Below, piece after piece: positions 27,843 through 35,582 of a stretch of DNA of 64,000 bases. Each line of letters starts with the position of its first letter. Positions within the stretch are counted from its first letter, which is position 1. A program made the position numbers and the translations under genes. A model generated the notes under the pieces. It was not told the origin of the DNA, did not search any database, and saw nothing but the letters and a program-made list of their open reading frames with translations. This DNA comes from an uncultured Christensenella sp. (lineage in GTDB: Bacteria > Bacillota > Clostridia > Christensenellales > Borkfalkiaceae): NCBI GenBank assembly GCA_910585595.1, contig CAJUET010000003.1, positions 101,068-165,067 of the forward strand, written 5' to 3'.

Positions 27843-28856
27843 ATGAAGAAAAAACGTTTTGCGGCGCTTTTGATTGCCGCACCCTTGGCGCTTTTTGCCG
27901 CCTGCTCATCGACGCCCTCCCTTGAACTCAATCAGAATTGGTTCAGCAACACAGGGGAAAAAAATATTCCGGCAGACTTTGAAGAAACGCTTGAATACGC
28001 CGTCTCTTTCGAGAAGAGCGATTCCGCTTTAAAGGGTAAGTTTTACATGGACTACCCCGAAGGCGGCACCTATAAGACGACCTTCAAGAGCGCTGCGGGA
28101 AGCAACGGCCAGATGAAATACGTCTACGAAACGGAGCTGTCCGTCAAAGTTCAATATACGCTCAACGGCGCATCGACCGAGCTTATGGAAAGCACCGTTA
28201 CGACGCATGTGGAATTCCTTGAAGCGCAAAACAATTTAAAACCGCTTTTAAGCCGTCGCGAAGCACACGGTCCCGTACCGATCGCCGAACCCTATAATCC
28301 GCCCGCTTCCCTTGAAAAGGCGTACAATCAATACGATTACAAAGTGGAGATCGCTTACGATCACGGCGCCTCGAAAGCGGACTTCGATATTACTTATTTC
28401 TCCCCCTCTCCCGAAGGATCCGAAGAAGATCAAAGCTATTCGGAGCACAGGCAAATCAAACTGAAATCCTTTTGCTTCGATAACGAACAGCTTATTCCCG
28501 TGCTCCGCGCGGCGGAACTCAGCTCTTCGATGCCCATCTACGCGATCGACTTCACAACGAAAACTTTGGAAAAAATTTCCGTCAAAAACAAGCCCACCAA
28601 TCTTGATTCCTGGAAGCAGAGCGTAAAATTCAAGGGGGACGAAACGGCAGTCGAACGCGATTTCAAAGTGACGACGATCGGCATTGCCTACGGTAAAAAG
28701 AATTCGGGCGGAACGCACACTTATACGCTTGCGCGCCGCAGTGACAGCGCCGACAGCAACACCTACCGCAACGTCGTTCTCAAATATTCGTACCCCGTGA
28801 TCTATTCCCACGGCACGACGGTATATAATTTAGTCGCTGCAAACTTCTATAATTAA
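27843..28856 (+). CDS. Hypothetical lipoprotein
   Basis: 337 aa. It has a clear lipoprotein signal: MKKKRF, a hydrophobic stretch and the lipobox LFAAC with C21 as the lipidated residue. The mature part is polar, with beta-strand-like alternation and no motif I can name. It is probably anchored on the outer face of the membrane. No Shine-Dalgarno; the promoter sits directly in front. It is divergent from addB, and no strong terminator follows. Confidence 0.65.
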   Translation: MKKKRFAALLIAAPLALFAACSSTPSLELNQNWFSNTGEKNIPADFEETLEYAVSFEKSDSALKGKFYMDYPEGGTYKTTFKSAAGSNGQMKYVYETELSVKVQYTLNGASTELMESTVTTHVEFLEAQNNLKPLLSRREAHGPVPIAEPYNPPASLEKAYNQYDYKVEIAYDHGASKADFDITYFSPSPEGSEEDQSYSEHRQIKLKSFCFDNEQLIPVLRAAELSSSMPIYAIDFTTKTLEKISVKNKPTNLDSWKQSVKFKGDETAVERDFKVTTIGIAYGKKNSGGTHTYTLARRSDSADSNTYRNVVLKYSYPVIYSHGTTVYNLVAANFYN

Positions 28857-28893
28857 GCGAAAACTTTATGATTTTTGCCGATTTTCAAACAGA

Positions 28894-28922
28894 TTGATTT
28901 TTTCATCTGCATATGATATACT
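28894..28922 (+). promoter_or_regulatory. Promoter of the 28929 gene, leaderless geometry
   Basis: -35 TTGATT (28894-28899), 17-bp spacer, -10 TATACT (28917-28922), then six bases (GTAATT) and the ATG at 28929. Confidence 0.7.
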
Positions 28923-28928
28923 GTAATT

Positions 28929-29186
28929 ATGTTTCGCATTTGGGCAAAGGTTCTGAAAGAGGACCGTATTCAAAAACAATTCGTCTATGAAAGCGACAAG
29001 ACGTTCAGTTATTCGGATTTTTTCACCTATCTTTCGGATATCTGCGTCGAGCTTGACGTGCCGACCCCCGTCCTTTTAAAGACGCACGTTTTTAACTATG
29101 CGAAGTTCAACCACGTCGTGTTCCGTCCCGACGACTTTATCGAACGGATCTCCTTCGATAAACTGCACCTTGAAAATATTCTTTGA
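28929..29186 (+). CDS. Small hypothetical protein
   Basis: 85 aa, soluble, mixed charge (MFRIWAKVLKEDRIQKQF...). I do not recognise the family. A good promoter ends six bases before the ATG and there is no Shine-Dalgarno, which supports both the gene and its start. It is followed 32 bp later by a small membrane protein on the same strand. Confidence 0.65.
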   Translation: MFRIWAKVLKEDRIQKQFVYESDKTFSYSDFFTYLSDICVELDVPTPVLLKTHVFNYAKFNHVVFRPDDFIERISFDKLHLENIL

Positions 29187-29212
29187 ATGATTCTTGCCGA
29201 TCGGCGCATACT
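29183..29212 (+). promoter_or_regulatory. Possible promoter of the 29219 gene, leaderless geometry
   Basis: -35 TTGAAT (29183-29188), 18-bp spacer, -10 CATACT (29207-29212), six bases, then ATG. Weaker than the others; it overlaps the end of the preceding gene. Confidence 0.45.
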
Positions 29213-29218
29213 GCCCGT

Positions 29219-29428
29219 ATGAAACTGACGACCTGGATCTGCTGTACACTTTTGATTTTTTACGGACTGTGCGCTTCGGTGTTTGCGCTTTCGGGATTTA
29301 ACTTACTGCTCTTCTTCTGCGCGGGGAATACCGTTATTTACCGTTCGCTCCTTTCGCTTGCGGGCGTCGCCGCGCTCTGGCTGTTGTATTGGCTCCTCGC
29401 CTTCCGCCCCACCAAATACGTTTCTTAA
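29219..29428 (+). CDS. Small membrane protein (DUF378-like)
   Basis: 69 aa with two hydrophobic helices separated by a short turn (FALSGFNLLLFFC ... YRSLLSLAGVAALWLLYWLLA). The layout and the second helix resemble DUF378 proteins, whose function is unknown. The ATG at 29219 is chosen because it gives a normal K-T-T start before the first helix; an upstream in-frame ATG adds a polar tail. A strong terminator follows. Confidence 0.5.
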   Translation: MKLTTWICCTLLIFYGLCASVFALSGFNLLLFFCAGNTVIYRSLLSLAGVAALWLLYWLLAFRPTKYVS

Positions 29429-30120
29429 AGGTTTTTCAGCTCGCTCAGCGAGCTGATTTTTTTTACAACGGAATATTCCGCGGGCAACGTCCGCCCGTCG
29501 GGATCGTACCATACCGCATCCATCCGCAACTTATTCGCAAGAGCAATATCCGAAGTTAAGGAATCGCCTACGAAAAGACACTCTTCCGCCCGTGCGCCAA
29601 GCGCGTCCAGCATGATTTTTCCGAATTCTTCCGACGGCTTGATCGCGTTCACTTCCTCCGAAACGAACAGCTCTGTAAGATAGGGCGCAAATTCTTTCAA
29701 GCGTGCGCGCTGCATTTCCGAAAGTCCGTTCGTGGCGATCGAAAGGGCGTATTTTTTTGAAAGCGCCTTCACCGTTTCCCAAGCGCCCTCGCGCAGGCAG
29801 GAAGGAGAACAGAGCGCGCGATAGAAAATCTTCTCCGCCCCGTCCGCGTTTTCCAGACCGTATCTTCGTTCGGCGTGTTCGAACAAAGCGTGGATATGAA
29901 CGTAATAGAGCGCGTGGTACCGCTTGCGGATATCCGGATCGTTCACGCGGTTGAGCCCGAGCTCTTCCCAATTTTCATAGGAGAACTTCCAAATTTCCGC
30001 GACCGTCTCTTCGCCGCTCAACGGCGTATCTTTGAAAGCCGCGCGGAACGCTCTTTTTTCGTCCTCGTTAAAATCGACGAGCGTATGATCTGCGTCGAAA
30101 ATGATGTGACGGTACTTCAT
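29425..30120 (-). CDS. HAD-family phosphatase, YjjG-like pyrimidine nucleotidase
   Basis: 231 aa. HAD motif I is FDADHTLVDF (D-x-D-x-T), motif II SIATNGL, motif III K in NAIKPSEE, and motif IV FVGDSLTSDIALA. The DADHTL opening and the overall layout resemble the noncanonical pyrimidine nucleotidase family (YjjG), which removes phosphate from abnormal dUMP/dTMP analogues. The exact substrate is inference. Its last codons form one arm of the convergent terminator at 29436-29464. It starts directly at the end of the upstream small gene. Confidence 0.82.
   Translation of the reverse strand: MKYRHIIFDADHTLVDFNEDEKRAFRAAFKDTPLSGEETVAEIWKFSYENWEELGLNRVNDPDIRKRYHALYYVHIHALFEHAERRYGLENADGAEKIFYRALCSPSCLREGAWETVKALSKKYALSIATNGLSEMQRARLKEFAPYLTELFVSEEVNAIKPSEEFGKIMLDALGARAEECLFVGDSLTSDIALANKLRMDAVWYDPDGRTLPAEYSVVKKISSLSELKNL
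29436..29464 (+). terminator. Terminator after the 29219 gene
   Basis: Nine-bp perfect stem TCAGCTCGC/GCGAGCTGA with a TCA loop and eight T on the plus strand. It overlaps the 3' coding end of the convergent HAD gene. Confidence 0.88.
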
Positions 30121-30324
30121 TTACCAATCCTGCTTTTTCAAAGATTTATCTTTTATGTCGTCGTAAAAATCAAAATAACGCTTTTTCCATTCGTCGGGAG
30201 AGAGGGGTTTTTCTTCTCCCTCCGCATAGGAAAGGTACTCTTCGATCTCCTCGGGCGTAAAGTCCGCTTCCGTCACCTCGGAATCGTAGCGGGAGAAAAA
30301 TTTCATTAAATCGGATTGCGACAT
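30121..30324 (-). CDS. Small acidic hypothetical protein
   Basis: 67 aa, rich in Glu, Asp, Tyr and Lys (SEVTEADFTPEEIEEYLSYAEGEE...). No family recognised. The ATG at 30324 has GAGG six bases upstream; a longer reading from 30360 would begin inside the hairpin. The stop codon lies immediately before the HAD start codon, so the two are probably cotranscribed. Confidence 0.55.
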   Translation of the reverse strand: MSQSDLMKFFSRYDSEVTEADFTPEEIEEYLSYAEGEEKPLSPDEWKKRYFDFYDDIKDKSLKKQDW

Positions 30325-30347
30325 ATAAAACCTCGGTAAAAAACAAT

Positions 30348-30390
30348 AAAAGTTATCCACACGGCAAATGTTGATATGTGGATAACTTTT
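30348..30390. terminator. Hairpin with two DnaA-box arms
   Basis: Perfect 14-bp inverted repeat: AAAAGTTATCCACA (30348-30361) and its complement (30377-30390), 15-base loop. T runs on both sides would make it a two-way terminator, here after the DUF4250 gene. Each arm holds a perfect DnaA box (TTATCCACA, 30353-30361 and inverted at 30377-30385). Confidence 0.65.
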
Positions 30391-30569
30391 TAAATAGCGG
30401 TAAAAGTACGGCGTTCCTCGTTATAGATGTAGCCGATCGACGACAGTTTTTCGATCACTTCCTCCAAAGAAGCGTCCTCGTCGGCACAAAGGTCTTCAAG
30501 GGTCGAATTGCCGTCGCGCAGTTTCATATTGAGAGCCGAAAGAAGCATATGGGGATCGCTCGGTAACAT
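30390..30569 (-). CDS. DUF4250 family protein
   Basis: 59 aa. The sequence LPSDPHMLLSALNMKLRD, then LEEVIEKLSSIGYIYNEERRTF, fits DUF4250, a small Clostridia/Bacteroides family of unknown role. I chose the ATG at 30569: a promoter (TTGACG, 17 bp, TATAAT) ends exactly six bases before it, and family members begin with MLP. Upstream codons in the same frame lie inside the promoter and are not translated. Confidence 0.75.
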   Translation of the reverse strand: MLPSDPHMLLSALNMKLRDGNSTLEDLCADEDASLEEVIEKLSSIGYIYNEERRTFTAI

Positions 30570-30575
30570 ACCTCT

Positions 30576-30604
30576 ATTATATCCCGAAGCCGCCCTCCCG
30601 TCAA
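30576..30604 (-). promoter_or_regulatory. Promoter of DUF4250 gene, leaderless geometry
   Basis: Minus strand: -35 TTGACG (30604-30599), 17-bp spacer, -10 TATAAT (30581-30576), AGAGGT, then ATG at 30569. It sits right at the stop codon of the upstream permease gene. Confidence 0.75.
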
Positions 30605-31732
30605 TCATTCCGAAACGAATTTTCTAACGTTCTCTTTTCCGATTCTGTAATTGAAGTAGAGCACCGCAACTTCGTATACGACGACGAAGCAGGCAAGCGA
30701 AACAAAAAATGCCCCGACGTCGAAGGAATAGGCAAGCGGAGGATCGACGTTTTTAAACACCAAATCGACCATGAGCCGCAAAAGTCCGTATTGATAGGCG
30801 GTTCCTATGCCGAAACCGATGTAGGCGAACAGTCGGAAGCCGCCGAACACCGCGTTTCCGTATTCCCAAAAACGGTAGCCGTAAGCCTTCATCAGGGAAA
30901 CGGTTTTGGCGTTGCCGCGCGTAAGCGAGGTCATGGCAAGCAAAAACGTAGTGACGGCAAGCACAAGCCCGATCACCAGCATGATCAACCCCATGGTAAC
31001 GGACGAAAGCGCTTTCATTGACCAGCCCATCTGCAACATGGCGGCAAAGCAGAAGCCCGCAAACGCGATAAAGACCGCAAGCGCCTTATGCGCCGACGGC
31101 GTGCGGAAGAACGTTTCCCGCAAAAAGGAACGCCCGTTATTTTTCGCCTTTCCCGTTTTTGCTTTTTCCGCCTTCCCCCTGAGAAGCTGCATGACGGGCG
31201 CGCGCAGTTTCAGATAAGCGCACAGCACCGCGACGGCGGAAAAGACTGCCGTAGGCGCCAGCACAAGCCCCGCCGTCAGTTCGAAATGATAGCGTGGCGG
31301 CACGATCAAAAGCCCGTCGCTCATCAAATCGTAAATCAGGGGCGAAAACGCATAACCGAGCCCGTGCCCGAGCGCAGTCCCCGAAAGCACGCTCAACCCG
31401 AACACCCAAAACCCGAGCGCGATCCTGCCGTCCGGATAGCCGAGCGCTTTGAGCGCGCCGATCGTCTTGCTTCTCTCTCCGATAAACAGCGCCGTGTAAA
31501 ACGCGATCAAAAATACCGCGATCAGAGCAAGCACCCCGCCCGTGATAAGACAGGTGATCTTAGCCGAAAGCTGTTGCGCGTCGTAGAGCTGCACGCTCTC
31601 CGGAGGAACGCTGTCTTTGATCGCAAGACAGTCGATGTAGTAATTAAGAAAGAAGGTGCATACGAATACCGCGCACGCGCAGACGATCGCGACCCCGAAC
31701 AGTTTAAACCCGTCTTTGATCCCGACTATCAT
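30605..31732 (-). CDS. ABC transporter permease (FtsX/MacB-like)
   Basis: 375 aa with about eight hydrophobic helices forming two FtsX-like blocks (about 60-180, with FIGERSKTIGALKALGYPDGRIAL in two pieces; and about 215-370, with GNAKTVSLMKAYGYRFWEYGN). There is no large extracellular domain, so it may be a trimmed lipoprotein/antimicrobial exporter permease. It follows the ATPase gene by one base after a TAA stop and belongs to the TetR-ATPase-permease operon. The substrate cannot be told from the sequence. Confidence 0.8.
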   Translation of the reverse strand: MIVGIKDGFKLFGVAIVCACAVFVCTFFLNYYIDCLAIKDSVPPESVQLYDAQQLSAKITCLITGGVLALIAVFLIAFYTALFIGERSKTIGALKALGYPDGRIALGFWVFGLSVLSGTALGHGLGYAFSPLIYDLMSDGLLIVPPRYHFELTAGLVLAPTAVFSAVAVLCAYLKLRAPVMQLLRGKAEKAKTGKAKNNGRSFLRETFFRTPSAHKALAVFIAFAGFCFAAMLQMGWSMKALSSVTMGLIMLVIGLVLAVTTFLLAMTSLTRGNAKTVSLMKAYGYRFWEYGNAVFGGFRLFAYIGFGIGTAYQYGLLRLMVDLVFKNVDPPLAYSFDVGAFFVSLACFVVVYEVAVLYFNYRIGKENVRKFVSE

Positions 31733-31733
31733 T

Positions 31734-32423
31734 TTACCACCCTATCTCGTACGCGCTCTTGGGCGCGTCGTTTTTGTAGATTTCCGCAATCTTTCCGCTG
31801 TTCATTTTTATGACGGTATCGGCAACTTCCGCAAGATTTGCGTTGTGAGTCACCATGACCGCCGTAAAACCGCGCTCCTTCTGCAAACGGCAGATATAGT
31901 CGACGATCGCCCTTCCCGTCTTTTCGTCAAGCGCACCCGTCGGCTCATCCAGAAAAAGCGCTTCGGGATTCTTTGCAAGCGCACGCGCAATGGATACGCG
32001 CTGCTGTTCCCCGCCCGAAAGTTCGGCGGGAAATTTATGTTTCTTGTCGCTAAGCTCCACCGCTTCGATGACGTCCGAATAATCCTTATTGCCCGCAAGG
32101 TCGGCGCCGAGCTTTACGTTCTTTTCCGCCGTCAGGTGCGGCAGAAGAAAATACTGTTGAAAGACGAAGGCGACCTTCCTCCTCCTGAAATCGGTACGCT
32201 GTTTGTCCGTCATGGCGGTCAGTTCCTCGCCCGCGCAGAACACCTTGCCGCCGTCGGGCGTTTCCAAGCCCGACAGTACCGAAAGAAGGGTGGACTTCCC
32301 CGAACCGCTCGCGCCCAATATGACGCATATTCCCCCCTCTATTTCAAGAGAAATATCTTTGAGGACCTCCGTGACCGTCTTTCCGTTCGTATAAGATTTT
32401 ACGATGTTTTCCGCTTTGATCAT
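31734..32423 (-). CDS. ABC transporter ATP-binding protein (LolD/MacB-like)
   Basis: 229 aa. Walker A is GASGSGKST, signature ELSGGEQQRVSIARAL, Walker B EALFLDEPTGALD, and the H-loop VTHN. The PTGALD wording and length are typical of MacB/LolD-type ATPases that pair with FtsX-like permeases. I chose the ATG at 32423 (MIKAENIVKSY), which overlaps the TetR stop as ATGA; a longer reading lacks a ribosome site. Confidence 0.93.
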   Translation of the reverse strand: MIKAENIVKSYTNGKTVTEVLKDISLEIEGGICVILGASGSGKSTLLSVLSGLETPDGGKVFCAGEELTAMTDKQRTDFRRRKVAFVFQQYFLLPHLTAEKNVKLGADLAGNKDYSDVIEAVELSDKKHKFPAELSGGEQQRVSIARALAKNPEALFLDEPTGALDEKTGRAIVDYICRLQKERGFTAVMVTHNANLAEVADTVIKMNSGKIAEIYKNDAPKSAYEIGW

Positions 32424-32998
32424 TTGCCTTCCTCCCGCATGATTTTTCCGATGATCCCCGCGCCGACCTCCGAAAGCATTTCGGAAATCTGTTCCTGCGT
32501 AAACGCGCATATTTTCGTTGCGATCGCTACGGCGATCCCGTGCGAATACAGCCACAGGTGCAAATACGCCCGCGCCGCCGCCTCGCGCCCCAGCCCGTAT
32601 TGCTTTTCAACGACGTTTAAGATCTTTTCACTGTAATCGTCGATTTGCTCCAATATTTTTTCGGGACTCGAAATTTCGTTTTTTTCCTTCATAAAGAGAA
32701 GCTGAAAAAGCTTCGGCTCGTCCGCCGCAAAACGGATGTACCCCGTACCCGAACCCTTGAATGCGTTCGCGCCGCTCATCTCCTCGTCCTCGTAGCTTTC
32801 GTACAGCCGCTTCGCCTTGCGCAAGACTTCCTCCTGCACCTCGTCCATGCTCTTAAACACGGTAAAGATCGGGCGCGCGGAGCTGCCGAGTTTCGCCCCC
32901 AACGATCTTGCGGTGAGTATTTCGAACCCGTCGCGCCGCACCATTTCGAACGCGGCGTCGATAATTTCTTCCCTTGTAAATTTTGCTTTCGGCGGCAT
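32420..32998 (-). CDS. TetR-family transcriptional regulator
   Basis: 192 aa. The N-terminal helix-turn-helix is FTREEIIDAAFEMVRRDGFEILTARSLGAKLG (given here as residues about 6-37), followed by a ligand domain with TetR-like length. I chose the ATG at 32998 because GGAGG lies six bases upstream; the ATG at 33004 is too close to it. It is the first gene of an operon with an ABC exporter, so it probably represses that operon and itself; a palindrome lies over the predicted transcription start. Confidence 0.9.
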   Translation of the reverse strand: MPPKAKFTREEIIDAAFEMVRRDGFEILTARSLGAKLGSSARPIFTVFKSMDEVQEEVLRKAKRLYESYEDEEMSGANAFKGSGTGYIRFAADEPKLFQLLFMKEKNEISSPEKILEQIDDYSEKILNVVEKQYGLGREAAARAYLHLWLYSHGIAVAIATKICAFTQEQISEMLSEVGAGIIGKIMREEGK

Positions 32999-33022
32999 TT
33001 GCATCCTCCATTCGATTTTATT

Positions 33023-33038
33023 TAAAACACTTGTTTTA
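33023..33038. promoter_or_regulatory. Probable TetR operator
   Basis: Palindrome TAAAACA-CT-TGTTTTA (7-bp perfect arms) covering the predicted +1 (about 33033) of the exporter operon promoter. Confidence 0.65.
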
Positions 33039-33039
33039 G

Positions 33040-33068
33040 ATTATAGCAGAAACAAACCGCCCTGTCAA
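33040..33068 (-). promoter_or_regulatory. Promoter of the TetR-ABC operon
   Basis: Minus strand: -35 TTGACA (33068-33063), 17-bp spacer, -10 TATAAT (33045-33040). Both boxes are perfect. The leader of about 35 nt carries GGAGG. Confidence 0.85.
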
Positions 33069-33128
33069 GTATTCAGAGCGGATAAAATAGCAAATTATCA
33101 AACCGTCTTAAACTTATAACGGAGCGAT

Positions 33129-34622
33129 TCAATAAAGCATCTGCGCGTCGTCGGGAAGGGTAAGGATACGGGAATTGTCGCCGCGGACGGTAAATCTTTC
33201 CTCGTCCCAAGTCGAGTGCGGAACGCAGTAAACGCGTTTCTCCTTCCACCTGCCTTTGAGTTCCTGCGTAAACACGCCGTCGTGCAAAATCTTGCGCAGC
33301 AGACCGCGGTTGAGCTCGACGACCGCCGCCCCGTACCCTTCGGCAAAGCGATCCATAATGGCGCTTCTTATCTGCATTTCCATAAAGGTATCCGAAAGAA
33401 CGTAGCCGCCCTTGCAGTGCGGGCAGGGCTTTAACAAAAACGCCAAAAGATCGTTGTGCGTGCGCTTGCGCGTAAAAAGGGTCACGCACAAATCGCTCAT
33501 GGGATACACGCGCGTTTTGGATTTATCCGTACTCAAAGCATTTTGCAGCTCCTCTTCCACCGCCGCGCGGTGCTCTTCGTTCTGCATATCGATAAAGTCA
33601 ACGGCGATGATCCCGCCGATGTTTCGAAGGCGCACAAGCCGCGCGATCTCCCGTGCGGCAAGCAGGTTCGTTTCGAACACAGTCGTCTCCAAATCGTCCC
33701 TGCCCGTAAATCTGCCCGTGTTCACATCGATGACGGTCATCGCCTCCGTGCGCTCGATCACGAGATAAGCGCCGTTTTCAAGCTCGGCGCGGGGCGCCGT
33801 CAAACCGTAAAACTGTTCCCAAAGTCCGAACTTCGTAAAAAGCTGCCTCTCGCCCGTGTTCAGTTCGATCTTTTTTTCGTCGAGATCGGGACGGATCTTT
33901 GCAAGGCGCAGAACGCGCTTATAAAGTTCCTCGTCCCCGACGTAAATGCGGTTGACTTCCCCGCCGAGGGAATCTCGCATGATCTTTAAAGGAAGGTCGT
34001 ATTCCCTGTACACGCAGGCTCCGACGGGGGAAGACGCGGCGGTTTCCAAAGTCAGACGGTAAATGCGTTTGAGATATTCCGCCTCCGTCTTCAAACGGCG
34101 CTTCGCGGCGTCCTTTGCCGCGGTTCTTATGATGTAGCCCTCGTCTCCTTCGATGAACTTTCCGACCTCTTTCAAAAGAGCTTCCCTGAGTTCTCCGTCG
34201 GGAAGTTTTCTGGAAATTCCCAAAAATTTGTTATTGGGAAGATAGATGAGCGACTTGCCTACAAACGAAAGATCGCGCGTGACCTTTGCGCCCTTGTTTC
34301 CGCGGGCGGGCTTTACGACCTGTACTAAAATTTCGTCCCCCTCCTGTAAGGGGGATTCCCGCAGGGCGGCTTCCCCGCCGTCGTAGCTGGAAATGACCGC
34401 CGCGCGTTCGTCCATGGGCAGATAGCAGTTGCGCTCCATACCGCAGTCGACGAACGCCGCCTGCATTCCGTCGACGACGTTTTTGACCTTGCCCTTGTAA
34501 ATATTCCCAAGATCGTCGCCCGCCGTTTCATTCTCGACGGCGGCGTCTTTTAAAATGCCGTCCTCGGCGTATGCCACGATCTGCTCGCCGCAGAAGCGGT
34601 CGAAAAACCATTCCTTCTTCAT
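33129..34622 (-). CDS. rng: Ribonuclease E/G family endoribonuclease
   Basis: Single-strand-specific endoribonuclease for rRNA and mRNA processing. 497 aa, RNase G length (no long C-terminal scaffold). An S1 domain occupies about 37-120 (GNIYKGKVKNVVDGMQAAFVDCG in part), the catalytic acid motifs are VIDVNTG near 296 and AVDFIDM near 341, and the zinc link CPHCKGG is near 403. It follows the SpoIVFA/SpoIVFB-like pair, but has its own promoter. In other Clostridia rplU-prp-rpmA often comes next; here those genes are 10 kb away. Confidence 0.93.
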   Translation of the reverse strand: MKKEWFFDRFCGEQIVAYAEDGILKDAAVENETAGDDLGNIYKGKVKNVVDGMQAAFVDCGMERNCYLPMDERAAVISSYDGGEAALRESPLQEGDEILVQVVKPARGNKGAKVTRDLSFVGKSLIYLPNNKFLGISRKLPDGELREALLKEVGKFIEGDEGYIIRTAAKDAAKRRLKTEAEYLKRIYRLTLETAASSPVGACVYREYDLPLKIMRDSLGGEVNRIYVGDEELYKRVLRLAKIRPDLDEKKIELNTGERQLFTKFGLWEQFYGLTAPRAELENGAYLVIERTEAMTVIDVNTGRFTGRDDLETTVFETNLLAAREIARLVRLRNIGGIIAVDFIDMQNEEHRAAVEEELQNALSTDKSKTRVYPMSDLCVTLFTRKRTHNDLLAFLLKPCPHCKGGYVLSDTFMEMQIRSAIMDRFAEGYGAAVVELNRGLLRKILHDGVFTQELKGRWKEKRVYCVPHSTWDEERFTVRGDNSRILTLPDDAQMLY

Positions 34623-34630
34623 GCGTTAAC

Positions 34631-34682
34631 GTCTCCGCAAAATCTCGTCGTCTATTTTAACATAGGCGGAGACATTTTTCAA
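34631..34682 (-). promoter_or_regulatory. rng promoter within an inverted repeat
   Basis: Minus strand: -35 TTGAAA (34682-34677), 17-bp spacer, -10 TAAAAT (34659-34654). An 8-bp perfect inverted repeat GTCTCCGC (34673-34666) / GCGGAGAC (34638-34631) flanks the -10 box. The downstream arm also supplies GGAG upstream of the start codon. Confidence 0.6.
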
Positions 34683-35581
34683 GACTCTTTTATAAATTCC
34701 GTTAAACAATTTCGAAGCGGCGTCTGATAGTCGAATTTTTCGAGCGCGTCGATATATTCCGTCTCCGAGAGCTCCCCCAAAAACTCCTCCCCGTCGTACA
34801 GAACGAACACCACGAAACGGTCTTCACGCAGGAAACGCAGCCCCTCTTTTAACGCGCACGAAGCGGAGATCGCAACGCGCCGTTCCTCCACGCCGCGCGC
34901 AAAACTTTTTTTGTGCGAAAAGCGGAGCCTTGCATACCTTCCCCCGCCGAACGCGCCCGCCGCAAGAAGGAAAGCAAAGACGAGCGCGGAAAAGTTAGGA
35001 GTCTTAAAACAGGAATAAATAAAGTAACCCAAAATCCCTGCGGAAACAAAAAAGGTCACGCATTTTAAAACGACGGGAGTGCGCTTTTTAAAGAGCGGAC
35101 GAAGCGCGATCCCCAAAATCCTGCCTCCGTCGAGCGGATAGGCGGGCAGAAGATTTACAAAAAAGAGCGAGAACGAAACGGCTGCCGCCGACTCGGTAAA
35201 CGGATAGCTGTCGGGGAAGAACCACCAGAGCGCGGCAAAGCCGACCGCCGTTAAAAGATTCGCAAACGGTCCCGCAAGCGCAACGAAAAATTCCTCCTTG
35301 GGCGTAAGTCCCGATATATCGCCCGATATGACCGCGCCGTAGGGCATGAGCACGATCTTATCGAGACGGAACCCGTACCGCCGCGCAGCAAACGCGTGCG
35401 CGCATTCGTGTTCGATCGCCGCAAGACAGGCGCTTAAAAAAGCAAGAAGGCTGCCCGTAAACGCCGAAAGAATTCCCACAAGGAAAAACAGAGGGTGAAC
35501 GGATAGCCTTCCCGTAAAAGAAACGCCCCTCTTATCAGGCGCGTTTCCTTTCTTTTTCCGAATGCTTTTCAAAAAGCGCAT
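34679..35581 (-). CDS. Site-2-protease family M50 metallopeptidase, SpoIVFB-like
   Basis: Intramembrane zinc protease. 300 aa. HECAH (H58-E59-x-x-H62) is the active site inside a membrane helix, and YPLDGGR near residue 150 supplies the third ligand (the NPDG-like motif). Several other hydrophobic helices and a C-terminal soluble CBS-like region (about 230-300) follow. SpoIVFB cleaves pro-sigma-K in the mother cell. The gene pair SpoIVFA-like/SpoIVFB-like is preserved here. Stop of the upstream gene and this start are one base apart (TGAAATG). Confidence 0.82.
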   Translation of the reverse strand: MRFLKSIRKKKGNAPDKRGVSFTGRLSVHPLFFLVGILSAFTGSLLAFLSACLAAIEHECAHAFAARRYGFRLDKIVLMPYGAVISGDISGLTPKEEFFVALAGPFANLLTAVGFAALWWFFPDSYPFTESAAAVSFSLFFVNLLPAYPLDGGRILGIALRPLFKKRTPVVLKCVTFFVSAGILGYFIYSCFKTPNFSALVFAFLLAAGAFGGGRYARLRFSHKKSFARGVEERRVAISASCALKEGLRFLREDRFVVFVLYDGEEFLGELSETEYIDALEKFDYQTPLRNCLTEFIKES

Positions 35582-35582
35582 T

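Noticed and set aside
30348..30390. Origin of replication
   Set aside because: Only two DnaA boxes and no dnaA, dnaN or A/T-rich unwinding region nearby.
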